Part shown: positions 8,931 through 17,892 of the stretch, in pieces
Layout of the letters: each line of letters starts with the position of its first letter
How positions within the stretch are numbered: position 1 is the stretch's first letter
Source: Nocardiopsis sp. MG754419
Lineage (GTDB): Bacteria > Actinomycetota > Actinomycetes > Streptosporangiales > Streptosporangiaceae
Reading direction: 5' to 3'
Assembly (NCBI RefSeq): GCF_018207095.1
Contig: NZ_QOCZ01000008.1
Location: 1 to 64,000 of the forward strand
DNA length: 64,000 bases
Program-made: the position numbers and the translations under genes
The notes under the pieces: generated by a model
The model's input: the letters and a program-made list of their open reading frames with translations, nothing else
Databases searched by the model: none
What the model was told of the DNA's origin: nothing

Positions 8931-9997
8931 GGGCGGACCCGGGGATCGAGCAGCGGGTACACCAGGTCGGCCAGGAGGTTCATGAGGATCACCGAGGCCG
9001 CGAAGACCACGAACAGGCCCTGGACGAGGCCCAGGTCGGGGACTTGCAGGCCGGAGTAGAAGAGCTGGCCGAGGCCGGGCCAGGAGAAGACCGTCTCCAC
9101 CAGGATCACGCCGGACACGACCTGTCCGAGGTTGAGGAAGATGAGGGTCACGGTGGGCAAGAGGGCGTTGGGAACGGCGTGCCTGCGCCGGACGAGCGCG
9201 TCGCGCAGTCCCTTGGCCCGCGCCGTGGTCAGGTAGTCCGCCCCCTTCTCGTCCATGAGCGAGGAGCGCATGATCATCAGGTACTGGGCGTAGATGACCG
9301 CGACCATCGTGGTGACCGGCAGCACCATGTGCTGCGCGGTGCTCAACGCCCGCTCCAGCGGTCCGCTCAGGCCGGGGTCGACCATGCCGCCCGTCGGGAA
9401 AAGTCCGGGCATGAACCCGCGCCCGGAGGCCAACAGCACGATGAGCAGGAGACCGAGCCAGAACGTGGGCACCGACCAGAAGAACAGGGCGACGGCGGTG
9501 TTGGTCCGATCGCCGCGTCCGCCCGGCCGCCATCCGGCGCGCGCCCCGAGGAACAGACCGAGCAGGGCGGCGATGACCGTGCCGGTGCCGGCGAGCAGGA
9601 TCGTGGGCCCCAGGCGTTCCAGGATGAGGTCGACGACCGGTTCGCGGTACTGGAAGGAGATGCCCAGGTCGAACCGGAGCAGCCCTTCGGCGTAGTCGAG
9701 GAACTGCCGCCACAGGGGCTGGTCGAGGCCGAACTGACGGCGCAGCTCCTCACGCTGCTCCGCGGTGACCTCGCGTCCCTCGGTCATGGCGCGGACGGGG
9801 TCGCCGGGCAGGATCCGGAAGAGGAAGAACCCGGCGACGATCACGGCGAACAGGGACACGGCCGCGGTCAGCAGGCGACCGCACACGTAGGTGACCACCC
9901 GCCACGCCCGGTTCCCCGTTCCCGGGGCCGCCGGGGCGGGAACGTCGTCCGTTCCCGCCCCGGTCGGCCCGTCCGCCTCGGTGGGCGTGGTCGTCAC
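8927..9997 (-). CDS. Peptide ABC transporter permease, OppB/DppB type
   Basis: This is the second permease, 356 aa, with one N-terminal helix (residues about 38-58), the GDPVRAM motif typical of OppB, a periplasmic-side loop, and five helices containing the EAA-type loop ARAKGLRDALVRRRHAVPN. The loop LFPTGGMVDPGLSG between helices is common in this subfamily. The GTG start at 9997 overlaps the binding-protein stop codon (GTGA). The N-terminal 35 residues are low-complexity Thr/Ala/Pro and likely cytoplasmic. Confidence 0.93.
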   Translation of the reverse strand: MTTTPTEADGPTGAGTDDVPAPAAPGTGNRAWRVVTYVCGRLLTAAVSLFAVIVAGFFLFRILPGDPVRAMTEGREVTAEQREELRRQFGLDQPLWRQFLDYAEGLLRFDLGISFQYREPVVDLILERLGPTILLAGTGTVIAALLGLFLGARAGWRPGGRGDRTNTAVALFFWSVPTFWLGLLLIVLLASGRGFMPGLFPTGGMVDPGLSGPLERALSTAQHMVLPVTTMVAVIYAQYLMIMRSSLMDEKGADYLTTARAKGLRDALVRRRHAVPNALLPTVTLIFLNLGQVVSGVILVETVFSWPGLGQLFYSGLQVPDLGLVQGLFVVFAASVILMNLLADLVYPLLDPRVRP

Positions 9998-11838
9998 TCG
10001 CGGTCCTCCACGGTGGAACGGTTGCGGAAGAAGAGGAAGGCCCCGCCGGCCACCAACACGAGGACCACGACGCCGATGCCGATGGCCACGCCGGTGGAGA
10101 GTCCGCCGTTGACGTCGGAGGAACCGTCCGCGGGTGTGGCCGACCACCAGGCCCAGTACCCGTCCTGGCCCCAGATGTTGCCGCCCTCGGTCGGCTCCAG
10201 CTGGAGGCTCTCGACGTGGTCGGTCCGGTAGGCCTCCATGATGTTCGGGTAGGTCAGGACGTTGACCACGGCCTCCCGGTACAGGACCTCCTGCAGCCGG
10301 TGGATGATCTCGGCGCGCGCCTCCCGGTCGTACTCGCCCAGCTGCTCCTGGTAGAGCTCGTCGTACTCCTCGTCGCAGAAGTAGGCGTCGCCCTGCATGG
10401 TGCCCGGTTCGGTGGGCAGCGCGTCGCAGGTGTGGATGCTGAACACGTAGTCGGGGTCGGGGTTGACCGTCCATCCGGTGAAGATGAGGTCGTATTCGGC
10501 GTCGTACAGAGCGTCGCTGAGGATGCCCGGGTCGACGGTCCGGTTGTCGATCTCGATGCCGACGTCGGCGAGACGCTCGGCGATGACCAGTCCGGCCTGG
10601 ACGTTGTCCGGACGGTCGGCGTGGACGTGCATGCGCAGTTCGAGGCGGTCGCCGTCGGGCGAGACGCGCACACCGTCGTCGCCCCGGTCGTAGCCGGCCT
10701 CGTCGAGCATCGCGTTGGCGGCCTCGGGGTCGAAGTCGAGGATGGCCTCGTCGCCCTCGGGCGCCCAGTGGAAGTCGGCGTAGCGCGGGGGAAGGTAGCC
10801 GCCCGCGGCGACCGCCTGCCCGTTGGCGCCCTGCTGCACGATCTCCTCGTTGTCGATGGCCTTGACGATGGCCTGGCGCACGGTCAGGTCCTGGAGCGCG
10901 GGGTGGCCGTCGCCGAACTCCTCGCCGTCCTGGGTCTCGGCGCCGGGGTTGATGGTGAAGGCCTGGAAGCGTTTGCCGTCGGCGATGTTGACGGCGATGT
11001 CGTCCACCGTCTCCAGGGAGGTGGCCTGGGCGTCGGTGAGCTCGTAGACGAAGGAGACCTCACCGCTCCGGAGCGCCTCGACCGCGGCGTCCTTCTCGGA
11101 GTAGTAGCGGAAGTACAGTTCGTCGAAGCCGGGGGCGCCCCGCCAGTGGTCGGGGTTGGCCTCCAGACGGATGTGCTCGCCGCGGGAGTGCTCGGTGAGG
11201 ACGAAGGGGCCGCTGCCGACGGTGGGGAGGTCGTCGCCGACGTAGTCGGAGAAGTCCTCGCCCTCGGCCTCCAGGATCGGCTCCCAGACGTGGCGGGGCA
11301 CGATCGGGACGTTGAGCGCCGTCATGGTGGCCTGGGGTTCGTCGAGTTCGATGACGACGGTGCGGTCGTCCTCGGCGGTGACCTCCTCGAAGGCCGAGAC
11401 GTAGTTGCCGGAGGCGATGGCCGCGGCGTCGTTCTCCATGATGGTGGTGAAGGTCCAGGCGACGTCGTCGGCGGTCAGCTGCTCGCCGTCGCTGAAGGTG
11501 GCGTCGTCACGGAGATGGAAGGTCCAGGTCAGACCGTCGTCGGAGGTGTCCCAGCTCTCGGCGAGGGAGGCCGCGGGCTCGTTCGTGTCCGGGTCGACCG
11601 TCACGAGGCGGTCGTAGACGTGTCTGAGGATGTTGGTGGTCACCGCGAGCTGGGCGGTGAAGGGGTTGAAGGAGTCCACCTGCTGGGCGATGGCCACGGT
11701 GAGGGTGGTGCCGTCGGTGCCGTCGGTCTCGTCGGCCGCCGCGGGTACCGCGGACAGACCGCCGATGAGGAGCAGGGCGCCCGTGGAGGCCGCCGCCCGT
11801 CGCAGAAGGGTGCCGGTGGGAGGATGGTGCTGCGCCAT
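9994..11838 (-). CDS. Peptide-binding protein with C-terminal membrane anchor
   Basis: This is a family 5 extracellular solute-binding protein (SBP_bac_5), 614 aa, that captures the peptide or related ligand for the importer. The N-terminus is a signal peptide (hydrophobic ASTGALLLIGGLSAVPAAA, ending near residue 35) with no lipobox cysteine. Instead the C-terminus has a transmembrane helix of about 20 residues (GVAIGIGVVVLVLVAGGAFL) followed by a short charged tail FFRNRSTVEDRE. The ATG at 11838 is used because the signal peptide begins there and AGGGG lies upstream. It is the first gene of the operon. A promoter with an overlapping palindrome lies 50-90 bp upstream. Confidence 0.92.
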   Translation of the reverse strand: MAQHHPPTGTLLRRAAASTGALLLIGGLSAVPAAADETDGTDGTTLTVAIAQQVDSFNPFTAQLAVTTNILRHVYDRLVTVDPDTNEPAASLAESWDTSDDGLTWTFHLRDDATFSDGEQLTADDVAWTFTTIMENDAAAIASGNYVSAFEEVTAEDDRTVVIELDEPQATMTALNVPIVPRHVWEPILEAEGEDFSDYVGDDLPTVGSGPFVLTEHSRGEHIRLEANPDHWRGAPGFDELYFRYYSEKDAAVEALRSGEVSFVYELTDAQATSLETVDDIAVNIADGKRFQAFTINPGAETQDGEEFGDGHPALQDLTVRQAIVKAIDNEEIVQQGANGQAVAAGGYLPPRYADFHWAPEGDEAILDFDPEAANAMLDEAGYDRGDDGVRVSPDGDRLELRMHVHADRPDNVQAGLVIAERLADVGIEIDNRTVDPGILSDALYDAEYDLIFTGWTVNPDPDYVFSIHTCDALPTEPGTMQGDAYFCDEEYDELYQEQLGEYDREARAEIIHRLQEVLYREAVVNVLTYPNIMEAYRTDHVESLQLEPTEGGNIWGQDGYWAWWSATPADGSSDVNGGLSTGVAIGIGVVVLVLVAGGAFLFFRNRSTVEDRE

Positions 11839-11889
11839 GACGGCCCCTGTCGGTTGATCGTGGGGTGGTGGGCTGGCCACCTGGGGGTG

Positions 11890-11925
11890 GTTGGTTGTCT
11901 ACCAACTGGTCACGATGAGCGTCAA
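11890..11925 (-). promoter_or_regulatory. Promoter of the peptide importer with overlapping operator
   Basis: On the minus strand, TTGACG (11925-11920) and TAGACA (11901-11896) are separated by 18 bp, a good sigma-70-type promoter. The -10 box sits inside the palindrome GTTGGT-N5-ACCAAC (11890-11906), so a repressor bound there would block transcription. The inner TTGTCTACCA fits the loose FadR/GntR-type pattern TNGTN(0-3)ACNA. The regulator is not identified. Confidence 0.6.
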
Positions 11926-12083
11926 TGACCTTCGAGGTGAGGCGTCATATCGCAACACATTCGACTCCTACACCGGTGACGGAGGTATTTCCCGGGAATG
12001 AAGAGTCGAAAGTGCCGTGACCTGCCCGACCGAAACCGGACGCCGATTCGCGGCGAATGAAGGACTCCGCTACGGTTCCCGCC

Positions 12084-12797
12084 ATGATGGGGCACTCTCA
12101 CGCACTCAGCGGCGTGGTCGGTTGGATGGCGGTCGTTCCGCTGGTCCAGGGCAGGGAATTCCTCGGACTCAGCTTCGAGCTGGGTCCGGGAGAGATCGTC
12201 GCCGGTTCCCTGGTGTGCGCGGGAGCCGCCCTCCTGCCGGACCTGGACCACAAGAGCGCGACGGTGACCAAGACCTACGGGAAGGTCACCGAGATCCTCA
12301 GTGACATTATGAGCTGGGCCTTCGGTGGTCACCGGATGGGGACGCACTCGTTCTTCTTCGCCGCCCTGATGGGTGTGCTCGTCACCCTCCTGGCGCTGTG
12401 GTCGGAACTCGCGGTGCAGGTCTTCGTGTTCCTGCTCATCGGTATCGCGCTCCAGGGTCTGGGTTTCGGTCTGGACAAGAACCGGACCGCGTCGGGGATC
12501 ATCAACGCCTTGGGCACGGCCGCGATCACCCTCGGGTTGTACGCCGCCGGGCTGAACTACACCTGGCTGGGCCTGGCGGTCGCCTTCGGTGTGATCCTGC
12601 ACTTCTTCGGCGACATGGTCACCAAGATGGGCGTACCGGTCTTCTGGCCCTTCTGGAAGAAGCGCATCGGCCAGGGTCGTGGTTTCGCCACCGACGGTCC
12701 CGTCGAGAAGAAGGTGGTCACCCCGTTGCTCACGGTCGGGATCATCGTCGGATCGATCTACCTCTTCGACTGGCCCACCATCCTTCCCCAGCACTGA
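12084..12797 (+). CDS. DUF457/YdjM-type membrane protein, predicted metal-dependent hydrolase
   Basis: This is a membrane protein of 237 aa with about five hydrophobic segments. Polar motifs match the YdjM (DUF457) family: MGHSHALSG at the start, LPDLDHKSATV near residue 55, GGHRMGTHSF near 82, and LHFFGDMVTKMGVPVFWPF near 180. The His/Asp residues in these motifs are the presumed metal ligands. The true substrate is unknown; E. coli YdjM is SOS-regulated. The start is ATG 12084 (or 12087). TACGGT lies 7 nt upstream, which suggests a leaderless transcript. It is divergent from the peptide importer. Confidence 0.8.
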   Translation: MMGHSHALSGVVGWMAVVPLVQGREFLGLSFELGPGEIVAGSLVCAGAALLPDLDHKSATVTKTYGKVTEILSDIMSWAFGGHRMGTHSFFFAALMGVLVTLLALWSELAVQVFVFLLIGIALQGLGFGLDKNRTASGIINALGTAAITLGLYAAGLNYTWLGLAVAFGVILHFFGDMVTKMGVPVFWPFWKKRIGQGRGFATDGPVEKKVVTPLLTVGIIVGSIYLFDWPTILPQH

Positions 12798-12979
12798 GCC
12801 CGACCCGAGGTCCCGGGACGGAGCGCCTCGCGTCCCCGCCCCGTCCGCGCGCCGGTCCCGCTCGCGGAATCGCGCCGGGACGGACGCGGCGGTGCGGCCC
12901 CGCCGACCGCGTGAGCGCGGAACACCGGCACGGGACGTGCGCCCCGGTCGGGTTCCTGGCCCGGAAGGGACGGGGCTTC

Positions 12980-12992
12980 TAGGCTGGCGGAC
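12980..12992 (+). promoter_or_regulatory. Leaderless -10 box before the O-methyltransferase
   Basis: TAGGCT at 12980-12985 is followed by exactly 7 nt and then the GTG start at 12993. This TANNNT-N7-start spacing is the hallmark of leaderless actinobacterial genes. I see no convincing -35 box. Confidence 0.6.
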
Positions 12993-13652
12993 GTGACTCG
13001 AACCACTGAAGGCCTCAGCCCGGAACTGCACGACTACATCGTCGCCCACAGCGAACCGGTCGACCCCGTCCTCGCCGACCTGGCCGAGGAGACGGCGCGG
13101 CTCTTCCCCGACCACAAGGGCATGCAGATCGGCCCCGAGCAGGGGGCGTTCACCACGCTGCTCACCCGGCTGTCCGGGGCGCGCGACGTGGTGGAGATCG
13201 GCACCTTCACCGGATACTCCTCGATCTGTTTCGCGCGCGGGCTGCCCGAGGACGGGACGCTCTTGGCGCTGGACATCAGCGAGGAGTGGACCTCGGTGGC
13301 CCGCCGCTACTGGGAGCGCGACGGGGTCGCCGGGAAGATCGACCTGCGGATCGGTCCGGCCCTGGACTCGTTGCGGGCCCTGCCCGAGGACACCCGGTTC
13401 GACCTGGCGTTCCTGGACGCGGACAAGACCGGCTACGTCGACTACTGGGAGGAACTGGTCCCGCGGATCCGCCCCGGCGGTCTGCTCCTGGCCGACAACA
13501 CCCTCTCCCACGGACGGGTGGTCGATCCCGCGCAGACCGCGCCCCACGTGCAGGGCATCCGTGACTTCAACGACCGTGTCGCCGCCGACGACCGGGTCTC
13601 GCAGGTCCTGCTGCCGATCGGCGACGGCCTCACACTGGCCCGCCGGAACTGA
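12993..13652 (+). CDS. SAM-dependent O-methyltransferase, class I
   Basis: This is a cytoplasmic enzyme of 219 aa of the caffeoyl-CoA/catechol O-methyltransferase family (Methyltransf_3). The SAM site is VVEIGTFTGYSSICFA near residue 66, the acidic loop is LALDISEEW, and the metal-binding motif is LAFLDADKTGY near 135 with DNTLSHGRV near 168. GMQIGPEQGAF near residue 44 is also typical. The methyl acceptor cannot be told from sequence. It stands alone, followed after 89 bp by sbcD with its own leaderless-style promoter. Confidence 0.88.
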   Translation: MTRTTEGLSPELHDYIVAHSEPVDPVLADLAEETARLFPDHKGMQIGPEQGAFTTLLTRLSGARDVVEIGTFTGYSSICFARGLPEDGTLLALDISEEWTSVARRYWERDGVAGKIDLRIGPALDSLRALPEDTRFDLAFLDADKTGYVDYWEELVPRIRPGGLLLADNTLSHGRVVDPAQTAPHVQGIRDFNDRVAADDRVSQVLLPIGDGLTLARRN

Positions 13653-13728
13653 CACCCGCCGGCGGTCCGGTCCCGGTTCGTCGACGGGGTCGCCGGCTTT
13701 CCCGGGCGCGGGCCCCGGCGACTTCGGT

Positions 13729-13741
13729 AATGTCCAGTCCC
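13729..13741 (+). promoter_or_regulatory. Leaderless -10 box before sbcD
   Basis: TAATGT at 13729-13734 is followed by 7 nt and ATG at 13742. This decides the sbcD start against an in-frame ATG at 13730, which itself lies inside the -10 box. Confidence 0.6.
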
Positions 13742-14887
13742 ATGCGTCTGCTGCACACATCGGACTGGCACCTGGGTCGCTCCTTCCACCGGGAGAACCT
13801 CATCGACGCCCAGGCCGCGTTCCTGGACCACCTCGTCGACACCATCCACGCCGAACGGATCGACGTGGTCCTGGTCTCCGGGGACCTCTACGACCGTGCC
13901 CTGCCCCCGGTGGACGCCGTCCGACTGTTCGACCGGGCACTGGGCCGGATCCGTGCGACCGGCGCACGTGCGGTGCTCATCAGCGGCAACCACGACTCCA
14001 TGGCCCGCATGGCCTTCGCGACGGACCTCATCGACGCCGCCGGAGTGCACCTGCGCAGCTCGTTGGACGGGGTGGGCACGCCGGTGGTGGTCGACGACGA
14101 ACACGGCCCCGTCGCCGTCTACGGCGTTCCCTACCTGGAGCCGGAGATCGCCCGCCACCACTGGGACCTGTCCGAGCGCGGGCATTCCGCGGTGGTCGGG
14201 CACGCCATGGACCTGGTCCGCAAGGATCTGGCCGAACGGCCCGGCACCCGTTCGGTGGTGCTCTCGCACGCGTTCGTCACCGGCGGCGAGGGCTCCGACA
14301 GCGAACGGGACATCTCCGTGGGCGGCGCCTCGCACGTCCCCGCCTCGATCTACGACGGTGTGGACTACGTCGCCCTGGGCCACCTGCACGGTCGCCAGAC
14401 CATCACCCCCACGGTGCGCTACCCGGGCAGCCCGCTCGCCTACTCCTTCTCCGAGGAGCACCACCGCAAGGGCTGCTGGGTCGTGGAGCTGGACGCGGCG
14501 GGGTTCGCCGGGGCCGAGTTCGTGGACGCGCCGGTACCGCGCCCCCTGGCCCGGATCCGCGGTCGCATCGACGCCCTGCTCTCGGGGGCCGAGTGGGAGC
14601 GCTACACCGACCACTGGCTCCAGATCACCCTCACCGACCCCCGTCGGCCCGCCCGGCCCATGGAGCGGCTGCGCGAACGGTTCCCGCACGCCCTGCTCCT
14701 GGAGTTCGCCCCGGAGGGCGGTGCCCCGGAACGCCGACCCGTCACCGGGGCGGTCGCCCAACGCCCCGAACGCGACGTGGTCGCCGACTTCGTCGAGTGG
14801 GCGCGCGGGGCGCCGCCCACCTCGGACGAGCGGGCACTCGTGGACCGGGCCGTCGAGGAGATCCGTCTCCAGGAAGGGATCCGCTGA
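13742..14887 (+). CDS. sbcD: Exonuclease subunit SbcD
   Basis: SbcD is the Mre11-type nuclease of the SbcCD complex, which cuts hairpins and processes double-strand ends. The protein is 381 aa. The five phosphoesterase motifs are seen: HTSDWHLGR near residue 5, VLVSGDLYDR near 44, LISGNHDS near 79, VVLSHAFVTGG near 180 and ALGHLHGRQ near 215. These supply the Asp/His/Asn ligands for two Mn ions. The start at 13742 gives the canonical MRLLHTSDWH N-terminus. The stop overlaps the sbcC ATG (TGATG), so the two subunits are translationally coupled. Confidence 0.97.
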   Translation: MRLLHTSDWHLGRSFHRENLIDAQAAFLDHLVDTIHAERIDVVLVSGDLYDRALPPVDAVRLFDRALGRIRATGARAVLISGNHDSMARMAFATDLIDAAGVHLRSSLDGVGTPVVVDDEHGPVAVYGVPYLEPEIARHHWDLSERGHSAVVGHAMDLVRKDLAERPGTRSVVLSHAFVTGGEGSDSERDISVGGASHVPASIYDGVDYVALGHLHGRQTITPTVRYPGSPLAYSFSEEHHRKGCWVVELDAAGFAGAEFVDAPVPRPLARIRGRIDALLSGAEWERYTDHWLQITLTDPRRPARPMERLRERFPHALLLEFAPEGGAPERRPVTGAVAQRPERDVVADFVEWARGAPPTSDERALVDRAVEEIRLQEGIR

Positions 14888-17874
14888 TGCGCCTGCACAC
14901 CCTCTCCATGACCGCCTTCGGCCCCTTCGCCGGGACCGAGACGGTGGACTTCGACCGGCTCGGTCAGGGCGGGCTCTTCCTCATCCACGGACCCACGGGA
15001 GCGGGCAAGACCTCCGTGCTGGACGCGGTCTGCTTCGCGTTGTACGGCAGTGTCCCCGGGGCCCGCAGCAAGGACCGCTCCCCCAGGAGCGACCACGCGC
15101 CACCGGACCTGGAGCCTGAGGTGACGCTGGAGTTCACCGTCCAGGGCCGCCGGGTGCGGGTGACGCGCAGGCCGCGGTGGGAGCGGCCCAAGAAGCGCGG
15201 CACCGGCACGGTCACCCAGAACCAGAAGGTGGTCGTCACCGAACGGATCGACGGCTCCTGGCAGGGCGTGACCACCCGTCCGGACGAGGCCGGGCAGTTC
15301 GTGGGCGACCTCGTGGGTCTGACCCTGACCCAGTTCTGCCAGATCGTCATGCTGCCCCAGGGCGACTTCGCGCAGTTCCTGCGGGCCAAGTCCGATGACC
15401 GTCGCAAGTCCCTGGAACGGATTTTCAACACCCGGGTCTTCCGCGACGTGGAGGAGTGGCTGGGCGGGCACACCCGCCGCCTCGAACGCGAGGTGCGTTC
15501 GGCGGAGGAGCGCGTGCGCGAGGTCACCGGCCGGATCGCCGAGGTGGCGGGCGGCACGGCGCCGACGGACCCCGACCCCACCGACCTGCGGGCCTGGGCC
15601 GCCGAGCTGACCGTGGTCACCGCCGCGACCGCCCGTGACGCCGACGCCCTCTCCGGTGCGTCCACCCACGACCGGGACCGGGCCCGACGGGCGCTGGAGG
15701 AGGCCCGCGCGCTGCGCGAACGGCGGACCCGCCTGGACGAGACCCGGGAGAGCGTCGCCCGGTTGGCGGAGCATCGTCCCTGGCGGGACCGGTCCGAGGA
15801 ACACCTGGCCGCGGCCGAGCGCACCGACGCGGTGCTGCCCTTCCTGCGGGCCCGGGACCAACGACGCACCGAGTCGGACAAGGCCGAACTGGCCGTCACC
15901 GACCGGTTGTCCCTGGTGGGCGGACTCCCGGACCTGGACGTGCCCGCGCCGGCGGGGGTGGAGGGGCTGCGCGTCGCCGAGCGGGGGCGCCTCGACGAGC
16001 TCGCCCGCCTGGACCTGCTCCGCGAGGACGCCGAACGTCGGCGCACGCTCCATCGGGATGTGGCCGAACTGGACCGGCGGATCGCGGGGGTCCGCGCCGA
16101 GTCCGAGCGGGCGCGTGGGCGTACCGAGACGCTGCCGGCCCGTGTGGCCACGGTCGAGCGGGAGCTGGAGCAGGTGCGCGAGCGCGCCGGGCTGGTGGAG
16201 GCCGCCCAGGACGCGCTGACGCTGGCGGAGAAACGGCGACGGGCCGCCGTGGAGCACGAGCGGCTCACGGCCGAGGTGGAGCGGGCGGAGGAGTCGCGGC
16301 GCGCCGCCGTGGACGCCGCGCAACGGGCCCGCGACCACGCACAGGATCTTCGGGAACGCCGGATCCGGCAGATGGCGGCCGAGCTCGCGGCCGACCTGGC
16401 CGACGGTGCGGCGTGCGCGGTGTGCGGGTCGACCGATCACCCCTCCCCCGCCGTGCCCAACGAGGAGGGTCTGGTCTCGGCGGAACAGGAGAGGGCGGCC
16501 CAGGGCGCCGCCGACCGTACGGCCACGGAGCGTTCGGCGGCCGAGAGCATGGTGGTCCGGTTGCGCGGGCGTCAGGAGACCGAGGCCCGGGTCGCCGAGG
16601 AGCGCACCGTGGCCGGGGCCGACACGGAGGTCCAGGCCGAGCGGGCGCGTCTGGCCGAGGCCCGGGCCGCCGCGGGTGAGCGCACGCGCCTGGAGCAGGA
16701 GCTGCACCAGCTCCGCGAGGAACTGCGCCACGCCGAGGAGCGGGTCGGCGTCCTGGGCCGGCAGGAGGGCGAGCTCCTCGCCCGCCACGAGAGCACGTCG
16801 ACCGAGCACCGTCGTCTCACGGCGGTGGTGGACCGGGCCCGTGGTGAGGACGCGGGGCTCGCCGAACGCATCGCCCGACTGACGGGTGAGGCGGATCTGC
16901 TGCGCGGCACCGTCGAGGCGATGGACGTGCGGGACCGGGCCGTCGAGGAACTGCGCGCGGCGGCGGCCGAGGCCGAGGAGGCGCGCGCCGAAGCGGGGTT
17001 CGCGGACGAGGCGGCGGTCCTGGCGGCCGCCCTGGACGAGCGGGAACGCCGGGAGTCGCGTCGGCGCACACGGGACTTCGACGACCAGTGGGCGGCCGCC
17101 CAGGCCCGCCTGTCCGACCCCGAGTTGGTGGCGGCGGGAGAGCAGGATCCTCCGGACCTGATCGCGGCGGAGGCCGCGGCGGCCGCCGCGGAGCGGGTCG
17201 CCGAACGTGCGCTGACCTGGCGGGCCGCGCTCGCCGACCGGGCCCGTCGGTTGGCCGACCTGCGCGCGGAACTGGACACGCGCATGGCCGGCTCCGAACC
17301 CGTCCTGCGCCGGTACGCCATCGCCCAGGGGATGAGCACCCTGACCGCCGGGACGTCCCCGGACAACACCGACAGCGTGCGGCTGTCCGCCTACGTGTTG
17401 GCGGCCCGCCTGGAGCAGGTCGTGGCGGCCGCCAACGACCGGTTGTCGACCATGTCGGACGGCCGCTACGAGTTGCGGTACACGGTGGACAAGGCCGCCG
17501 GGGACGGGCGCGCGCGTTCCGCCGGCGGGCTGGGCATGCGCGTGGTGGACTCCTGGACCGGGGTGGAACGCGACCCCGCGACGCTGTCGGGCGGTGAGAC
17601 CTTCTTCAGTTCCCTGGCCTTGGCCCTGGGACTGGGCGACGTGGCCACCGCCGAGGCCGGCGGCGCGGAGATCGACACCCTGTTCGTGGACGAGGGGTTC
17701 GGCACCCTGGACGAGGACACCCTGGAGGAGGTCCTGGACGTGTTGGACCGGTTGCGCGACGGTGGCCGGGCCGTGGGCGTGGTGAGCCACGTGGCGGACC
17801 TGCGCCAGCGGGTGACCACCCGGCTGACCGTGCGCAAGAGCTCGGCCGGCTCCCGCATCGAGCACCACGGCTGA
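14887..17874 (+). CDS. sbcC: Exonuclease subunit SbcC
   Basis: SbcC is the SMC/Rad50-like ATPase partner of SbcD, 995 aa. Walker A is GPTGAGKTS near residue 35. Long coiled-coil arms rich in Arg, Glu and Ala follow, broken near residue 510 by the zinc hook CAVCGSTDHPSPA. The C-terminal half has the ABC signature LSGGETFFSSLALALGL and Walker B LFVDEGFGTLDEDTL near residue 930. The QLPQGDFAQFL-like segment (MLPQGDFAQFLRA) is typical of SbcC. The start overlaps the sbcD stop by 1 nt. It converges with the MFS gene 18 bp away. Confidence 0.97.
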   Translation: MRLHTLSMTAFGPFAGTETVDFDRLGQGGLFLIHGPTGAGKTSVLDAVCFALYGSVPGARSKDRSPRSDHAPPDLEPEVTLEFTVQGRRVRVTRRPRWERPKKRGTGTVTQNQKVVVTERIDGSWQGVTTRPDEAGQFVGDLVGLTLTQFCQIVMLPQGDFAQFLRAKSDDRRKSLERIFNTRVFRDVEEWLGGHTRRLEREVRSAEERVREVTGRIAEVAGGTAPTDPDPTDLRAWAAELTVVTAATARDADALSGASTHDRDRARRALEEARALRERRTRLDETRESVARLAEHRPWRDRSEEHLAAAERTDAVLPFLRARDQRRTESDKAELAVTDRLSLVGGLPDLDVPAPAGVEGLRVAERGRLDELARLDLLREDAERRRTLHRDVAELDRRIAGVRAESERARGRTETLPARVATVERELEQVRERAGLVEAAQDALTLAEKRRRAAVEHERLTAEVERAEESRRAAVDAAQRARDHAQDLRERRIRQMAAELAADLADGAACAVCGSTDHPSPAVPNEEGLVSAEQERAAQGAADRTATERSAAESMVVRLRGRQETEARVAEERTVAGADTEVQAERARLAEARAAAGERTRLEQELHQLREELRHAEERVGVLGRQEGELLARHESTSTEHRRLTAVVDRARGEDAGLAERIARLTGEADLLRGTVEAMDVRDRAVEELRAAAAEAEEARAEAGFADEAAVLAAALDERERRESRRRTRDFDDQWAAAQARLSDPELVAAGEQDPPDLIAAEAAAAAAERVAERALTWRAALADRARRLADLRAELDTRMAGSEPVLRRYAIAQGMSTLTAGTSPDNTDSVRLSAYVLAARLEQVVAAANDRLSTMSDGRYELRYTVDKAAGDGRARSAGGLGMRVVDSWTGVERDPATLSGGETFFSSLALALGLGDVATAEAGGAEIDTLFVDEGFGTLDEDTLEEVLDVLDRLRDGGRAVGVVSHVADLRQRVTTRLTVRKSSAGSRIEHHG

Positions 17875-17892
17875 TCGCCCCGGGGCGGCCGG

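Noticed and set aside
11922-13760. 612-codon minus-strand open frame
   Set aside because: Covers the DUF457 and O-methyltransferase genes in reverse; no recognisable protein and no codon-position bias of its own.
14602-17868. 1088-codon open frame on the minus strand
   Set aside because: It is exactly antisense to sbcC, has low-complexity Gly/Arg/Gln/His composition, and no family motif. High GC keeps such shadow frames open.
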